From: an uncultured Dermabacter sp.
Lineage (GTDB): Bacteria; Actinomycetota; Actinomycetes; Actinomycetales; Dermabacteraceae
Direction of reading: 5' to 3'
Length of the DNA: 64,000 bases
Assembly: GCA_947252755.1 (NCBI GenBank)
Contig: CAMXWV010000009.1
Location: 1 to 64,000, forward strand
A program made the position numbers and the translations under genes. This document shows, in pieces, positions 43,592 through 51,679 of the stretch (within the stretch, counting starts at the first letter, position 1; every line of letters begins with the position of its first letter). The notes below the pieces were generated by a model, which had not been told where the DNA came from, did no database searches, and saw only the letters and a program-made list of their open reading frames with translations.

Positions 43592-43598
43592 TAGTATG
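43592..43598. promoter_or_regulatory. Overlapping face-to-face -10 boxes of manA and nucleotidyltransferase
   Basis: On the plus strand TAGTAT (43592-43597) lies 7 nt before ATG 43605. On the minus strand CATACT (43598-43593) lies 25 nt before ATG 43567. The two -10 boxes occupy almost the same bases, so polymerase cannot use both at once. The symmetry resembles described bidirectional promoters. Confidence 0.5.
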
Positions 43599-43604
43599 GA
43601 CCGC

Positions 43605-44480
43605 ATGGAGGTTCCGGTTTCCACCGTTTCGATCGATTCGCGGCTGCGCATCACACACGCGCTGCTTGAGTCCATCGCCGCGGATGCCGGCGTGCGGATC
43701 CTCCATGTGAAGGGCACCGCCCTGCACCCTGAGCTGGCCGAGGGCCGCCACCGAAGCCTGGACTGCGATGTGCTGGTGGAGCCCAGCGGCGTCACCGCGT
43801 TCATTGCCGCGCTCAGTGATCGCGGCTGGCAGCTGATGACCACGTTCGAGCACGGCAGCGTGTTCGAACATGCCGCCACCCTGTACCACGAGGTGTGGGG
43901 TACGGTCGATGTGCATCGCTCTTTCCCCGGCGCGAATCGGGACGCTGCCGCCGCGTTCGAACTGTGGTGGGCGCAGCGCGAGCAGGCCGAGCTGGGCGGT
44001 GCGCTGGTCAGCCTGCCGTGCCTGCTGGACCAGCGGCTCCTGCTGCTGCTGCACTGCGCCCGCAGCCCGGGAGGGCGCACCTCGCATGACTTCCGCCGTT
44101 CGTGGGAGGAAGCGGACCCCGACCAGCGCCGGCAGCTGGAAGCGCGCGCTGAGCTGCTGGGCGGCACCGCACCGCTGCTGCTGCTCACAGACGACGGGTC
44201 CGGCGATCGCCGGCGGCGCGCCATGGGCGATCCCGAGTTCCACCTGTGGGATGCCGTCGTGAACGGGGCGAATGCCACTGAGGTGTGGAGCGCCATGATC
44301 CAGGATGCGCCCACCCTGCGCGCGAAGGCGGCGGTCATGTGGAAGGCAGCGCATGTCAATCGTGATCACCTCGCGCTGCGGCTGGGCCACCCGCCGAGTC
44401 CGCGTGAAGTGCGGGCAGAGTGGTTTGATCGGCTGCGCCGGGGGGCACACCGGCTCCGATCGATGGCTCTGCGCCGCTGA
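43605..44480 (+). CDS. Nucleotidyltransferase family protein (NTP_transf_5-like)
   Basis: The protein has 291 aa. The hallmark stretch ILHVKGTALHPELAEGRHRSLDCDVLV contains a G-T/S and D-x-D (DCDVL) region, as in NTP_transf_5 proteins that accompany lasso-peptide and HPr-rel-A-type loci. In the pseudomycoidin pathway a relative adds hexoses to a phosphorylated peptide. Start chosen at ATG 43605 for the leaderless TAGTAT; a TTG at 43584 would precede the -10. It diverges from manA. Its last 125 bp overlap the convergent VanZ gene. Confidence 0.72.
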   Translation: MEVPVSTVSIDSRLRITHALLESIAADAGVRILHVKGTALHPELAEGRHRSLDCDVLVEPSGVTAFIAALSDRGWQLMTTFEHGSVFEHAATLYHEVWGTVDVHRSFPGANRDAAAAFELWWAQREQAELGGALVSLPCLLDQRLLLLLHCARSPGGRTSHDFRRSWEEADPDQRRQLEARAELLGGTAPLLLLTDDGSGDRRRRAMGDPEFHLWDAVVNGANATEVWSAMIQDAPTLRAKAAVMWKAAHVNRDHLALRLGHPPSPREVRAEWFDRLRRGAHRLRSMALRR

Positions 44481-44925
44481 CGCCGCGGCTGCCGTCCGAA
44501 TCCTCCCGAGACCGCACCCAGATCAGCAGCCGGCGCGCCAGCAGGATCCCGATCACGCCGCCTGCCGTATTGGTCACCACATCCAGCACGGACGCGTCAC
44601 GGGTGCCGATCCGCAGCTGGTAGGCCTCCACCCCAATGGAACCGGCAAGGATCACCAGTGCCCACCACCAGCGGTGCCACAGCAGATACAGCGCGAACCC
44701 CGCCGGCACCACCAGCACCACGTTCATCACGACCGCGAACTGCTCCGGGGTGATGTGGCGGTGCAGCCCGAACGGTGTGAGCAAGGCAGCCCAGATCCGA
44801 ACATTGAGACGGTTGATGCCCCAGCCATCCTGCCAGAGCACTAGCAGGCCGCCCACCAGCGGAAATGCCAGCAGGCTCACAGCTCCCGCCACACGAAGCC
44901 GATCCTCGATCGACAGCGCACGCAT
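44356..44925 (-). CDS. VanZ-like membrane protein
   Basis: The protein has 189 aa. Four to five helices and the VanZ core NVVLVVPAGFALYLL and GTRDASVLDVVTNTAGGVIGILLA are clear. The C-terminal 40 residues are low-complexity and lie wholly in the region that is antisense to the nucleotidyltransferase gene. VanZ proteins are often found in polysaccharide loci; the function is not firmly known. It starts 14 nt after the stop of the sugar-transferase gene and is the last gene of the polysaccharide operon. Confidence 0.8.
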   Translation of the reverse strand: MRALSIEDRLRVAGAVSLLAFPLVGGLLVLWQDGWGINRLNVRIWAALLTPFGLHRHITPEQFAVVMNVVLVVPAGFALYLLWHRWWWALVILAGSIGVEAYQLRIGTRDASVLDVVTNTAGGVIGILLARRLLIWVRSREDSDGSRGVSGAEPSIGAGVPPGAADQTTLPALHADSAGGPAAARGDHD

Positions 44926-44939
44926 TGTCCACTCGCCGC

Positions 44940-46421
44940 CTAGTACGCGCCGTCAGAGGCGATCACAGCCCGAACCGTGCGCACCAGAATGCTGATGTCC
45001 TGTGTGAAGGACCAGTTGTCCACGTAGAACAGGTCAAGGCGCACCGTCTCATCCCAGGACAGGTCGCTGCGGCCGGACACCTGCCAGAGACCCGTGATGC
45101 CGGGCCGCACCGACAGCCGGCGGCGCGCATCGAAGTCATAGCTCGCCACTTCGGAGGGCAGCGCGGGCCGGGGACCCACCAGGGACATATCCCCCTTGAG
45201 CACGTTCACCAGCTGCGGCAGCTCATCCAAGGAGTAACGCCGCAGCACCCGGCCCACTTTGGTGATGCGCGGATCATCCGCCATTTTGAACATGACGGCA
45301 TTGCCGCGGTCATGCGCCTGCTGCTCGAGCATCTTGGCGCGCACTTCCTCCGCATTGACCACCATGGAGCGGAACTTCAGGAAGTTGAACAGCTCGCCGT
45401 TCTGGCCCACGCGCTGCTGTTTGAAGAACACGGGCCCGCCATCTCCCAGCTTGACCGCGAGCGCCACCGCGAGCAGCAGCGGGGAGATCACCACGAGTCC
45501 CACGGCGGTGGACACCACATCGAACAGGCGCTTGGACCAGCGCAAGGATGCTTGGGCGCGCGGCGGGTCCAAGTGCACCAGCGGCAGTCCCGCCACAGGG
45601 CGCATCATCACGCGGTCCGACGCAATCTCACTCATCGTGGGTACCACGATCACCTCAAGGTCATCGTCCTCGAACTCCCAGGCGAGCCGGCGGAACTCCT
45701 CGGTGGATAGGTTGGAGCCGGCGGTGAACAGCAGCACGGTGGGCCGTTGAGCGCGCACAATCGTGGTGAGATCGTCTGTGTGTCCCACCACGGGGATGCC
45801 GAGCCGTGAACGTTGGCGTGGATCATTCTTCGGGGTGATCGCCCCTTCGATGCTGTAGCCGAGCCAGCGTTCGCGCATCAGCGTGCGGGCGATCGCATCC
45901 ACGTGCGGGATCGAGCCCACCAGCACCGCCCGAGATCTGAGCCTGCCGGCGGTGCGCAGCCGGTTGATCACCCGGCGTACGACGAACCGGCTGACCAGCA
46001 GGAACACCGGGCCGATCATGAAGAACAGGACGAAGAACACGCGGGACAGCTCGATCTTCGCCAAGTAGATGACCACGCCGGAGATGCCTGCAGCAGAGAT
46101 AGTGGCATGGATGATGCGCGAATACATCTCCGTGCCGGAGGAGATGAAGCGGGGGTTATAGCCGTCCCAGTAGATGATGGCGATCAGCCAGCCGAGCGCG
46201 AACGCCCAGATACCGGACAGCAGATTCGCGGACAGGTCATGCGCCTGCTCAAATCCGGGGCTTGCCTGGCGCAGGAAGTACGCGAGCACGATCGCGGCAG
46301 CCAGCGCTGCCACGTCAGCGATGATTTGCGCGGTGCGGTAGAACCGGTGGAACCTCTGCTGGCCGGGGATTGCGGTGCGGGCCGGCGCAGGCGTGTCAGC
46401 AGCTATAGCGGGCCTCCTCAC
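44940..46421 (-). CDS. Polyprenyl-phosphate sugar-1-phosphate transferase
   Basis: The protein has 493 aa. Residues 30-165 have five membrane helices, 180-270 a CoA-binding-like domain, and the C-terminal 220 residues the catalytic bacterial-sugar-transferase domain (KRLFDVVSTAVGLVVISPLLL, KFRSMV, LDELPQLVNVLKGDMSLVGPRP). It transfers the first sugar-1-phosphate to undecaprenyl phosphate. Start is GTG 46421; the leader has AAGGAGAG about 50 nt upstream but not at the correct spacing. A separate promoter at 46483-46511 suggests it is also transcribed independently. Confidence 0.92.
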   Translation of the reverse strand: MRRPAIAADTPAPARTAIPGQQRFHRFYRTAQIIADVAALAAAIVLAYFLRQASPGFEQAHDLSANLLSGIWAFALGWLIAIIYWDGYNPRFISSGTEMYSRIIHATISAAGISGVVIYLAKIELSRVFFVLFFMIGPVFLLVSRFVVRRVINRLRTAGRLRSRAVLVGSIPHVDAIARTLMRERWLGYSIEGAITPKNDPRQRSRLGIPVVGHTDDLTTIVRAQRPTVLLFTAGSNLSTEEFRRLAWEFEDDDLEVIVVPTMSEIASDRVMMRPVAGLPLVHLDPPRAQASLRWSKRLFDVVSTAVGLVVISPLLLAVALAVKLGDGGPVFFKQQRVGQNGELFNFLKFRSMVVNAEEVRAKMLEQQAHDRGNAVMFKMADDPRITKVGRVLRRYSLDELPQLVNVLKGDMSLVGPRPALPSEVASYDFDARRRLSVRPGITGLWQVSGRSDLSWDETVRLDLFYVDNWSFTQDISILVRTVRAVIASDGAY

Positions 46422-46482
46422 GTCCGCGCGCTCGGGTAGAGCGCGAACAGGCTGCTATCTCTCCTTCTCAGCCTACGAAGTC

Positions 46483-46511
46483 AGCGTAGTCCCACATGCA
46501 ACCCACCTCAA
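46483..46511 (-). promoter_or_regulatory. Promoter within polysaccharide operon before sugar transferase
   Basis: TTGAGG (46511-46506) and TACGCT (46488-46483) are spaced by exactly 17 bp in the 105-bp gap before the sugar-transferase gene. A second -10-like TAGGCT lies 8 bp further on. The expected leader is about 55 nt. Confidence 0.5.
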
Positions 46512-46526
46512 TTTCTTGTGCAAGGA

Positions 46527-47552
46527 TCACACATCGAAGAACTCCGCCATCCGATGGGCTCGGTGCACCATCGTATGCTCAGCCTCCGTGCGTGCCCGGC
46601 CCGCTTCGCGCATGCGGTTCGCCCAGGCGGCATCCCGCCGCACCCGGCCAATGTGGTCCAGCAGCTCCTCATGGCTTTCGTACACGAGCACTTCGCGGCC
46701 CACTTCGTAGATCTCCGCCACATCCGGCCGGTCGATCAGATGGATGCCGCCCACACCCGGCGCCTCAAAGGTGCGCATGGTGAACCCATCCTGGTTGAAG
46801 TGCGAGTTGATGTTCGCAAGGGAGCCCTTCATGAGGCCGTACGCGTCGGCCCGCGACACGTCCCGCTCAGCGGGGATCGCCGGCCGCGGCGAGTTCCACG
46901 TGCGGGCGCGGTCGCGCAGGTCATGGCTCCAGGTGCGGCCGTAGGCTCGAACCTTCACACCGTCGCGGTGCAGCTGCTCCATCACCGCGATCCGGTTCGG
47001 ATAGGCAGCGCCGATGAAGGTGACCTCGCTGCGGTCCCCCCGCTCACGGTAGGGGGTGAACGTGTCGAACCCGTTGGCGATGTGCTGCACCGTCAGGCCG
47101 CGGCCGGCGATTTCCTGCGCGTCAAGCGCGGAATAGGTGGCGATCTTCGGGAAGCTCGCCACCCGTTCGCGGGTGAAACCCATCCGACGCATCTCGTCGT
47201 AGAACCACACCACGTAGGGAACGCGCAGCTCCTCCACCGATTCCCAGAATGCGTCGGACAGCGCATCGCCCTTGATCACGAGCAGCAGGTCCGGCTTCGC
47301 CGCCCGCAGCGCGGCGATCACCGGTTCGGACAGGCGGCGTGCCCGTTCCGCGGAGCGATCCCGCCCCAGCAGCTCCGGCAGTTCGAGCTCCAGCTTGTTG
47401 CGCGCCTTGGACAGCACAGTGGTGAACCCGTCATACCGGATGGTCTGAGTGCGGAAGCCGGCCGCCTGAAACGCGTTCTCGAACGCCTCGTAGTATCCGT
47501 GAAAGCTCGGCGTGACGATGACCAGCTTCCGGTCAACAGGTGCGATGGGCAC
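46527..47552 (-). CDS. CgeB-like glycosyltransferase
   Basis: The protein has 341 aa. The GT-B-type protein has VVWFYDEMRRMGFT, SALDAQEIAGRG, VTFIGAAYPNR, and a C-terminal LANINSHFNQDGFTMRTFEAPGVGG, which is the CgeB/Glyco_trans_1_2 signature. It probably adds a sugar in the repeat unit of the surface glycan. Start GTG 47552 has GGAGGGG 6 nt upstream. Confidence 0.82.
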   Translation of the reverse strand: MPIAPVDRKLVIVTPSFHGYYEAFENAFQAAGFRTQTIRYDGFTTVLSKARNKLELELPELLGRDRSAERARRLSEPVIAALRAAKPDLLLVIKGDALSDAFWESVEELRVPYVVWFYDEMRRMGFTRERVASFPKIATYSALDAQEIAGRGLTVQHIANGFDTFTPYRERGDRSEVTFIGAAYPNRIAVMEQLHRDGVKVRAYGRTWSHDLRDRARTWNSPRPAIPAERDVSRADAYGLMKGSLANINSHFNQDGFTMRTFEAPGVGGIHLIDRPDVAEIYEVGREVLVYESHEELLDHIGRVRRDAAWANRMREAGRARTEAEHTMVHRAHRMAEFFDV

Positions 47553-47629
47553 TTCTCGCCCCTCCCTCGGGTTGGTGCGTGAGACGTGGAACAGCAGCGG
47601 TCCGCCTGAGCGGCGGTGAAGGGCTCACT

Positions 47630-48739
47630 CTAGCGGAGTTCCTCCACCAAACGGTGCAGCTCCTGGATGAAGCGCTCCTCGGAGAACGCCTCCACGTGCT
47701 CCCGGATCGCAACCGAATCCCATGCGCCATGCTCGATGAAAGCGGCCACGCCAGCGCGGATCTGCTCCGGGGTGGGCTGCTCGAAGAACACCCCGTTCGT
47801 GTGCTCCCGGATCGTGTCCAGGTACCCCCCGGCGCGCAGCGCAATGATGGGTTTGCCGTGGGCGCCCGCCTCCAACGGGGTCAGGCCGAAGTCCTCATGG
47901 CTGGCGGCCACCAGCGCCACAGCGTTCGCGTACGCCCACCGCATCTGCGCATCGGTCAGGTCCTCCAGCAGCCGCACATTGCTCGGTGCGGCAGCGCGCA
48001 GCTGGTCACGCAGCGGACCGCGCCCGATCACCACGAGCCGGTGCTCGGGCATGTCTCGAAACGCCTCAATGACCCGATCCACATGCTTATACGGCTGAAG
48101 CCGAGACACCACCAGGAAATGCCCGCCCTGCTCGCCCCAGCCGCTGAGCTGCTCGATCGCCTCCTGTTCGCCCTTGGCCACATCCGGGGAGAACGGCGGG
48201 AACAGCGTGGGCGCATCGATCCCGTAGGCATCACGGATCCGCTTGCGCACCACGGTGGAATTGCCCCGGTACGCGTCGGCCGAAAGCGCCGCCCGGCGGT
48301 CCCAGCGCTTCAGCAGCGGGCTCAGCACAGCCAGTGCGAGCCGTTTCGGATCCAACCGACCCGCCTGCCCAAGGTAGTCATCGGCCACATAGAGCCAGCG
48401 CGCCGGCGAATGGCAGTACACGGCCTTCTTTCCGCGGGTGGGAAAGGCATGCGCCCAGCCCGAGGACGAAGCCACCACCACGTCCGCGTCGATCCGCATG
48501 GTGGAGGCAACGGGGGCGAGCAGCGGCAGAGCACGCCGCGGGTCCCGCCGCAGCACACCGATCCGGTTGAGCACCGAGGTGCGGATCGGAACATCCCGAT
48601 ACTCCGGATAGGTCTGGTCCGGTTCGTAGAACAGGGTGTGCACCGTAGCGTCCGGGAAGGCGCGCACAATTGAGAGCACAAGGCGCTCAGCGCCGCCGCG
48701 CTGGGTGAGGTAGTCGTGGGCGATGGCGATGCGGACCAT
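47630..48739 (-). CDS. Group 4 glycosyltransferase
   Basis: The protein has 369 aa. The N-terminal domain begins RIAIAHDYLTQRGGAERLVLS, and the C-terminal GT4 domain has FLVVSRLQPYKHVDRVIEAF and EDFGLTPLEAGAHGKPIIA. It is a retaining sugar transferase of the GT-B fold, probably of mannosyl type by resemblance. The start ATG 48739 follows the stop of the preceding GT2 gene by one base. The sugar donor and acceptor are not known. Confidence 0.9.
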   Translation of the reverse strand: MVRIAIAHDYLTQRGGAERLVLSIVRAFPDATVHTLFYEPDQTYPEYRDVPIRTSVLNRIGVLRRDPRRALPLLAPVASTMRIDADVVVASSSGWAHAFPTRGKKAVYCHSPARWLYVADDYLGQAGRLDPKRLALAVLSPLLKRWDRRAALSADAYRGNSTVVRKRIRDAYGIDAPTLFPPFSPDVAKGEQEAIEQLSGWGEQGGHFLVVSRLQPYKHVDRVIEAFRDMPEHRLVVIGRGPLRDQLRAAAPSNVRLLEDLTDAQMRWAYANAVALVAASHEDFGLTPLEAGAHGKPIIALRAGGYLDTIREHTNGVFFEQPTPEQIRAGVAAFIEHGAWDSVAIREHVEAFSEERFIQELHRLVEELR

Positions 48740-48740
48740 G

Positions 48741-49679
48741 TCAGAACTGCTCCTTCGCTCGCTCCGGATGCCGGTATCCCGCCACACCTGCCGCCTCCAC
48801 GGACAGCGCCACGAGCTTATGGCTCACGGCACGGGGCAGCCTGGGCAGAACCCGGTCCACCACAGCGGTCACGGGGCCTGCGGCACGCGCAAGCACCGCG
48901 GCGCTGACGCGCACCAGGGCATTCCAGAGGCTCAGCGGCGGCACCGCAGGCGGCAGTCCGGACTGAGGGAACTTCCTCTCGAAGATGCGCCGCGCTGAGC
49001 CCGCGTGGATCGCGCGACGCACTCGGATCTGCGTGGTGACCGCCGCAACGCGGTGCACCGTATCCAGCTCGGGCACAATCACCACGGGGAAACCGGCATC
49101 GGCGATCCGGTATCCGTAGTCCACGTCCTCCCAGCCGTACAGGCGATAGGCAGGGTCGTACTCCCCCACCGCCTCCCAGATCTCACGGGTGATCGACACA
49201 TTCCCGTGCCAGTAGCGCCAGCGGATCTCTTCCGGAGCCGTGAAGGCACCGCGACGAAAGTCCTCATCAGCGGCTTCCCCGTACACGGCGGAGTAGGGCG
49301 TGGGCTCGAGCTGATTGCGATACAGGCCGATCGCACCGACGGAGCCCTCGGCATGTGCCCCCACATGCAGCGTGATGTAATCCGGGGCCGGCACCAGGTC
49401 ATCATCACAGCGGATGAGAACGTCTCCGCTCGCCGCGTGGAAGCCAGCGTTGAGCGCGGCAACCCTGCCTCGATTCTCCGGGAACACGATGGCGCGCACG
49501 GGAAAGCGCTGCTCAGCGGCGAGCAGTGCCGGAGAGCCGTCATCCACACCGTCCACCACCACGATCACTTCGAAGTCGGGGGTACCGTCCTGCTGGGCGG
49601 CGAATGCGTCAAGCAGCGCAGGCAAGCGCTGCACTCCCCGGTAGGAGGGGACGATCACCGATGCGCGCGGCGTGGTCAT
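48741..49679 (-). CDS. Family 2 glycosyltransferase
   Basis: The protein has 312 aa. A GT-A fold, beginning SVIVPSYRGVQRLPALLDAF, with DxD-type motif RCDDDLVPAPDY and the acceptor-region GWEDVDYGYRI (ED catalytic base). The C-terminal region has an amphipathic, basic character. It overlaps the upstream GT2-GT4 fusion gene by ATGA, so the two are coupled. Confidence 0.9.
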   Translation of the reverse strand: MTTPRASVIVPSYRGVQRLPALLDAFAAQQDGTPDFEVIVVVDGVDDGSPALLAAEQRFPVRAIVFPENRGRVAALNAGFHAASGDVLIRCDDDLVPAPDYITLHVGAHAEGSVGAIGLYRNQLEPTPYSAVYGEAADEDFRRGAFTAPEEIRWRYWHGNVSITREIWEAVGEYDPAYRLYGWEDVDYGYRIADAGFPVVIVPELDTVHRVAAVTTQIRVRRAIHAGSARRIFERKFPQSGLPPAVPPLSLWNALVRVSAAVLARAAGPVTAVVDRVLPRLPRAVSHKLVALSVEAAGVAGYRHPERAKEQF

Positions 49680-51679
49680 GGGCGGTCCTTTCGATGGAGG
49701 GAAGCCAGGAGCTCTGCCACTCGGCGGCGGCCGGCCTGCGGGGAGAATTCCGCCTGCCAGCGGGCTCGGCTGGCGGCTGTCTGAGCATGATGGTCAGCTA
49801 CCGGGGCACTCAGCGCGGCGATGATCGTCCGTGCCAGCGCGTCCGGATCGCCGTGGGCCGCGATCCACGGATAGTCGGCCCCGGCCACCTCCGGCAGAGC
49901 ACCCGCATCAGAGATGACGAACGGAACGCCGAAGGCCATTGCTTCGGCGGCTACGAGCCCGAAGGACTCCGGCCACACCGAGGGGAACACGGCGAGGTCA
50001 ACCGCGGCGAAGAACTCCGCGGGCTCCATCCAGCCCGGCTGCTCCACTGCATCCCCGAGGGGAGCAAGGGCAGCGCTGATCGCGGCGTCATCCGCATCGG
50101 TGCCGAAGCGCCCCTCCCCTGCGAGCAGCAGGCGCACATCACCGAGTTCACGACGCACCGTCTCCATGGCCTGCCCCAGGATGTGCACGCCTTTCTCGCA
50201 GGTGAGACGACCCAGGAACCCGACTCGCAGCGGCTCAGCTGGAGCGCGCCGTTCCACCGGTTCGATCGCTGCCGTCCAGTTGCTCAGCACGCGCACACCG
50301 CGCAGGCGCTCCGCCATGAACGCTGACGGCACCACCACCGCGCTTGCTCCGCGCCGCGCCACAGCGGCAAGGACCGCATGGGCGCCGCTTGGCAGGATAT
50401 GAAGATGAACGATCCGGGGTCCCAGGCCGGCGGTGGCGGCAGAGGGCACCAGCCCGTTGCACCACAGCGGGATCTCCCGGTTCTTCCGGCGCCATACGCG
50501 CAGCGCCCGCATATACTCGCGGCGCCCTGCTGCGGGAAGCGGCTGCGTGGCGAAGCCGCGCTCACGCACCGCATCAACGAGGCCGCTCGGAGCGGTCGGG
50601 CCCACCACCAGCGGAGTGATGCCGAGTGAGCGCAAGGCATCAGCGATCTGCAGCAGCATCACTTCACCACCGCCGATATCACCGTTGTTGGTGGCGATCG
50701 CGACCGTCGGCGCGGCGCTGCCGTGCCGGGGTGCGCGGGCAGTTTTGCTCGCAGTGCCGGAGGCTCCTGGGGTGTCCGTGATCAGCTTCCGCTCGGGTTC
50801 GCGGCCGAGCGTGTCATACTCCAGGGCCCCCACAATGCGGCCCGCCGACGCGACCAGCCTGCCGAGCAGCTCCCGCGGCACAGAGCGTTCACGCAGCAGC
50901 TGGGCCGCGATCTGCCCGGCCAGCCGGACGGTATCGAGCGTCACGGACGGCAGGGTGTACAGGGTGGGGTCATAGGCCGGGAAGCGGCGCGCCATCAGCA
51001 CCCGCCCCTTGCCGAGCAGAAACTTCTTCTTGACCGACGCGCCATCCCCGCTGACGGTGAAGCGGTTCTGCGCATCCGGCGCGTAGACGGTGGGGAAGCC
51101 GGCCTCCTGCACCCGCCAGGACAGGTCCACATCCTCGAAGCCGTAGCGCGGAAGGGACTCGTCGTACCCGCCCACGGCGTCAAAGGTGGAGCGGGCGATG
51201 GCGCAGTTCGAATTGCTCACATGGGGCAGGTAGGGCGTGCCGATGAGGCCATCACCGAACCCCACCGACACCGACTGGCCCGCCGTGTTCACTGTGATGG
51301 AGCGGCCGCCGACGAGTTCGGAGCCGGTGACGGCCCGCGCCATGCCGGCCACCCACCCGGGCTGCACCTCATCATCGGCATCGCAGAAGGCGAGCACTCG
51401 GCCGGATGCGGCCCTCGCTCCGAGGTTGCGGACTCGGGGGATGCCGGGAGCCTGCCCGCCATCGAGCAGCCGCGCGTGCTTCGCAGCGGGGCCGCCCGCG
51501 GCGATCCAGCGCTCCACCACGTCCGCGGTCTGATCCGTGGAGCCGTTGTCCACCACGATCACTTCGAACGGCGGCCCGTCGTCCTGGTGATCGAGGGCGC
51601 TCAGCTGGCGGCCGATGGTGGCGGCGCCGTTGCGCACACAGATGATCACGCTGACGTCATAGCACTGCTGATCAGGCAT
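49676..51679 (-). CDS. Fusion of GT2 and GT4 glycosyltransferases
   Basis: The protein has 667 aa. Residues 1-230 are a GT2 domain (SVIICVRNGAATIGRQLSAL, CDADDEVQPGW, EDVDLSWRVQEAGFP). Residues about 330-660 are a GT4 domain (GGGEVMLLQIADAL, RVGFLGRLTCEKGVHILGQA, PESFGLVAAEAMAFGVPF). Two sugar transfers would be coupled on one chain. Start chosen at ATG 51679, which overlaps the Wzy stop by 8 bp. A longer frame adds an unconserved Arg-rich stretch. Confidence 0.88.
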   Translation of the reverse strand: MPDQQCYDVSVIICVRNGAATIGRQLSALDHQDDGPPFEVIVVDNGSTDQTADVVERWIAAGGPAAKHARLLDGGQAPGIPRVRNLGARAASGRVLAFCDADDEVQPGWVAGMARAVTGSELVGGRSITVNTAGQSVSVGFGDGLIGTPYLPHVSNSNCAIARSTFDAVGGYDESLPRYGFEDVDLSWRVQEAGFPTVYAPDAQNRFTVSGDGASVKKKFLLGKGRVLMARRFPAYDPTLYTLPSVTLDTVRLAGQIAAQLLRERSVPRELLGRLVASAGRIVGALEYDTLGREPERKLITDTPGASGTASKTARAPRHGSAAPTVAIATNNGDIGGGEVMLLQIADALRSLGITPLVVGPTAPSGLVDAVRERGFATQPLPAAGRREYMRALRVWRRKNREIPLWCNGLVPSAATAGLGPRIVHLHILPSGAHAVLAAVARRGASAVVVPSAFMAERLRGVRVLSNWTAAIEPVERRAPAEPLRVGFLGRLTCEKGVHILGQAMETVRRELGDVRLLLAGEGRFGTDADDAAISAALAPLGDAVEQPGWMEPAEFFAAVDLAVFPSVWPESFGLVAAEAMAFGVPFVISDAGALPEVAGADYPWIAAHGDPDALARTIIAALSAPVADHHAQTAASRARWQAEFSPQAGRRRVAELLASLHRKDRP

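Noticed and set aside
39023..44480. Complete lasso-peptide biosynthetic cluster
   Set aside because: No precursor peptide, asparagine-synthetase-like cyclase (C) or transglutaminase-like protease (B2) is present. Only accessory-type genes are seen.
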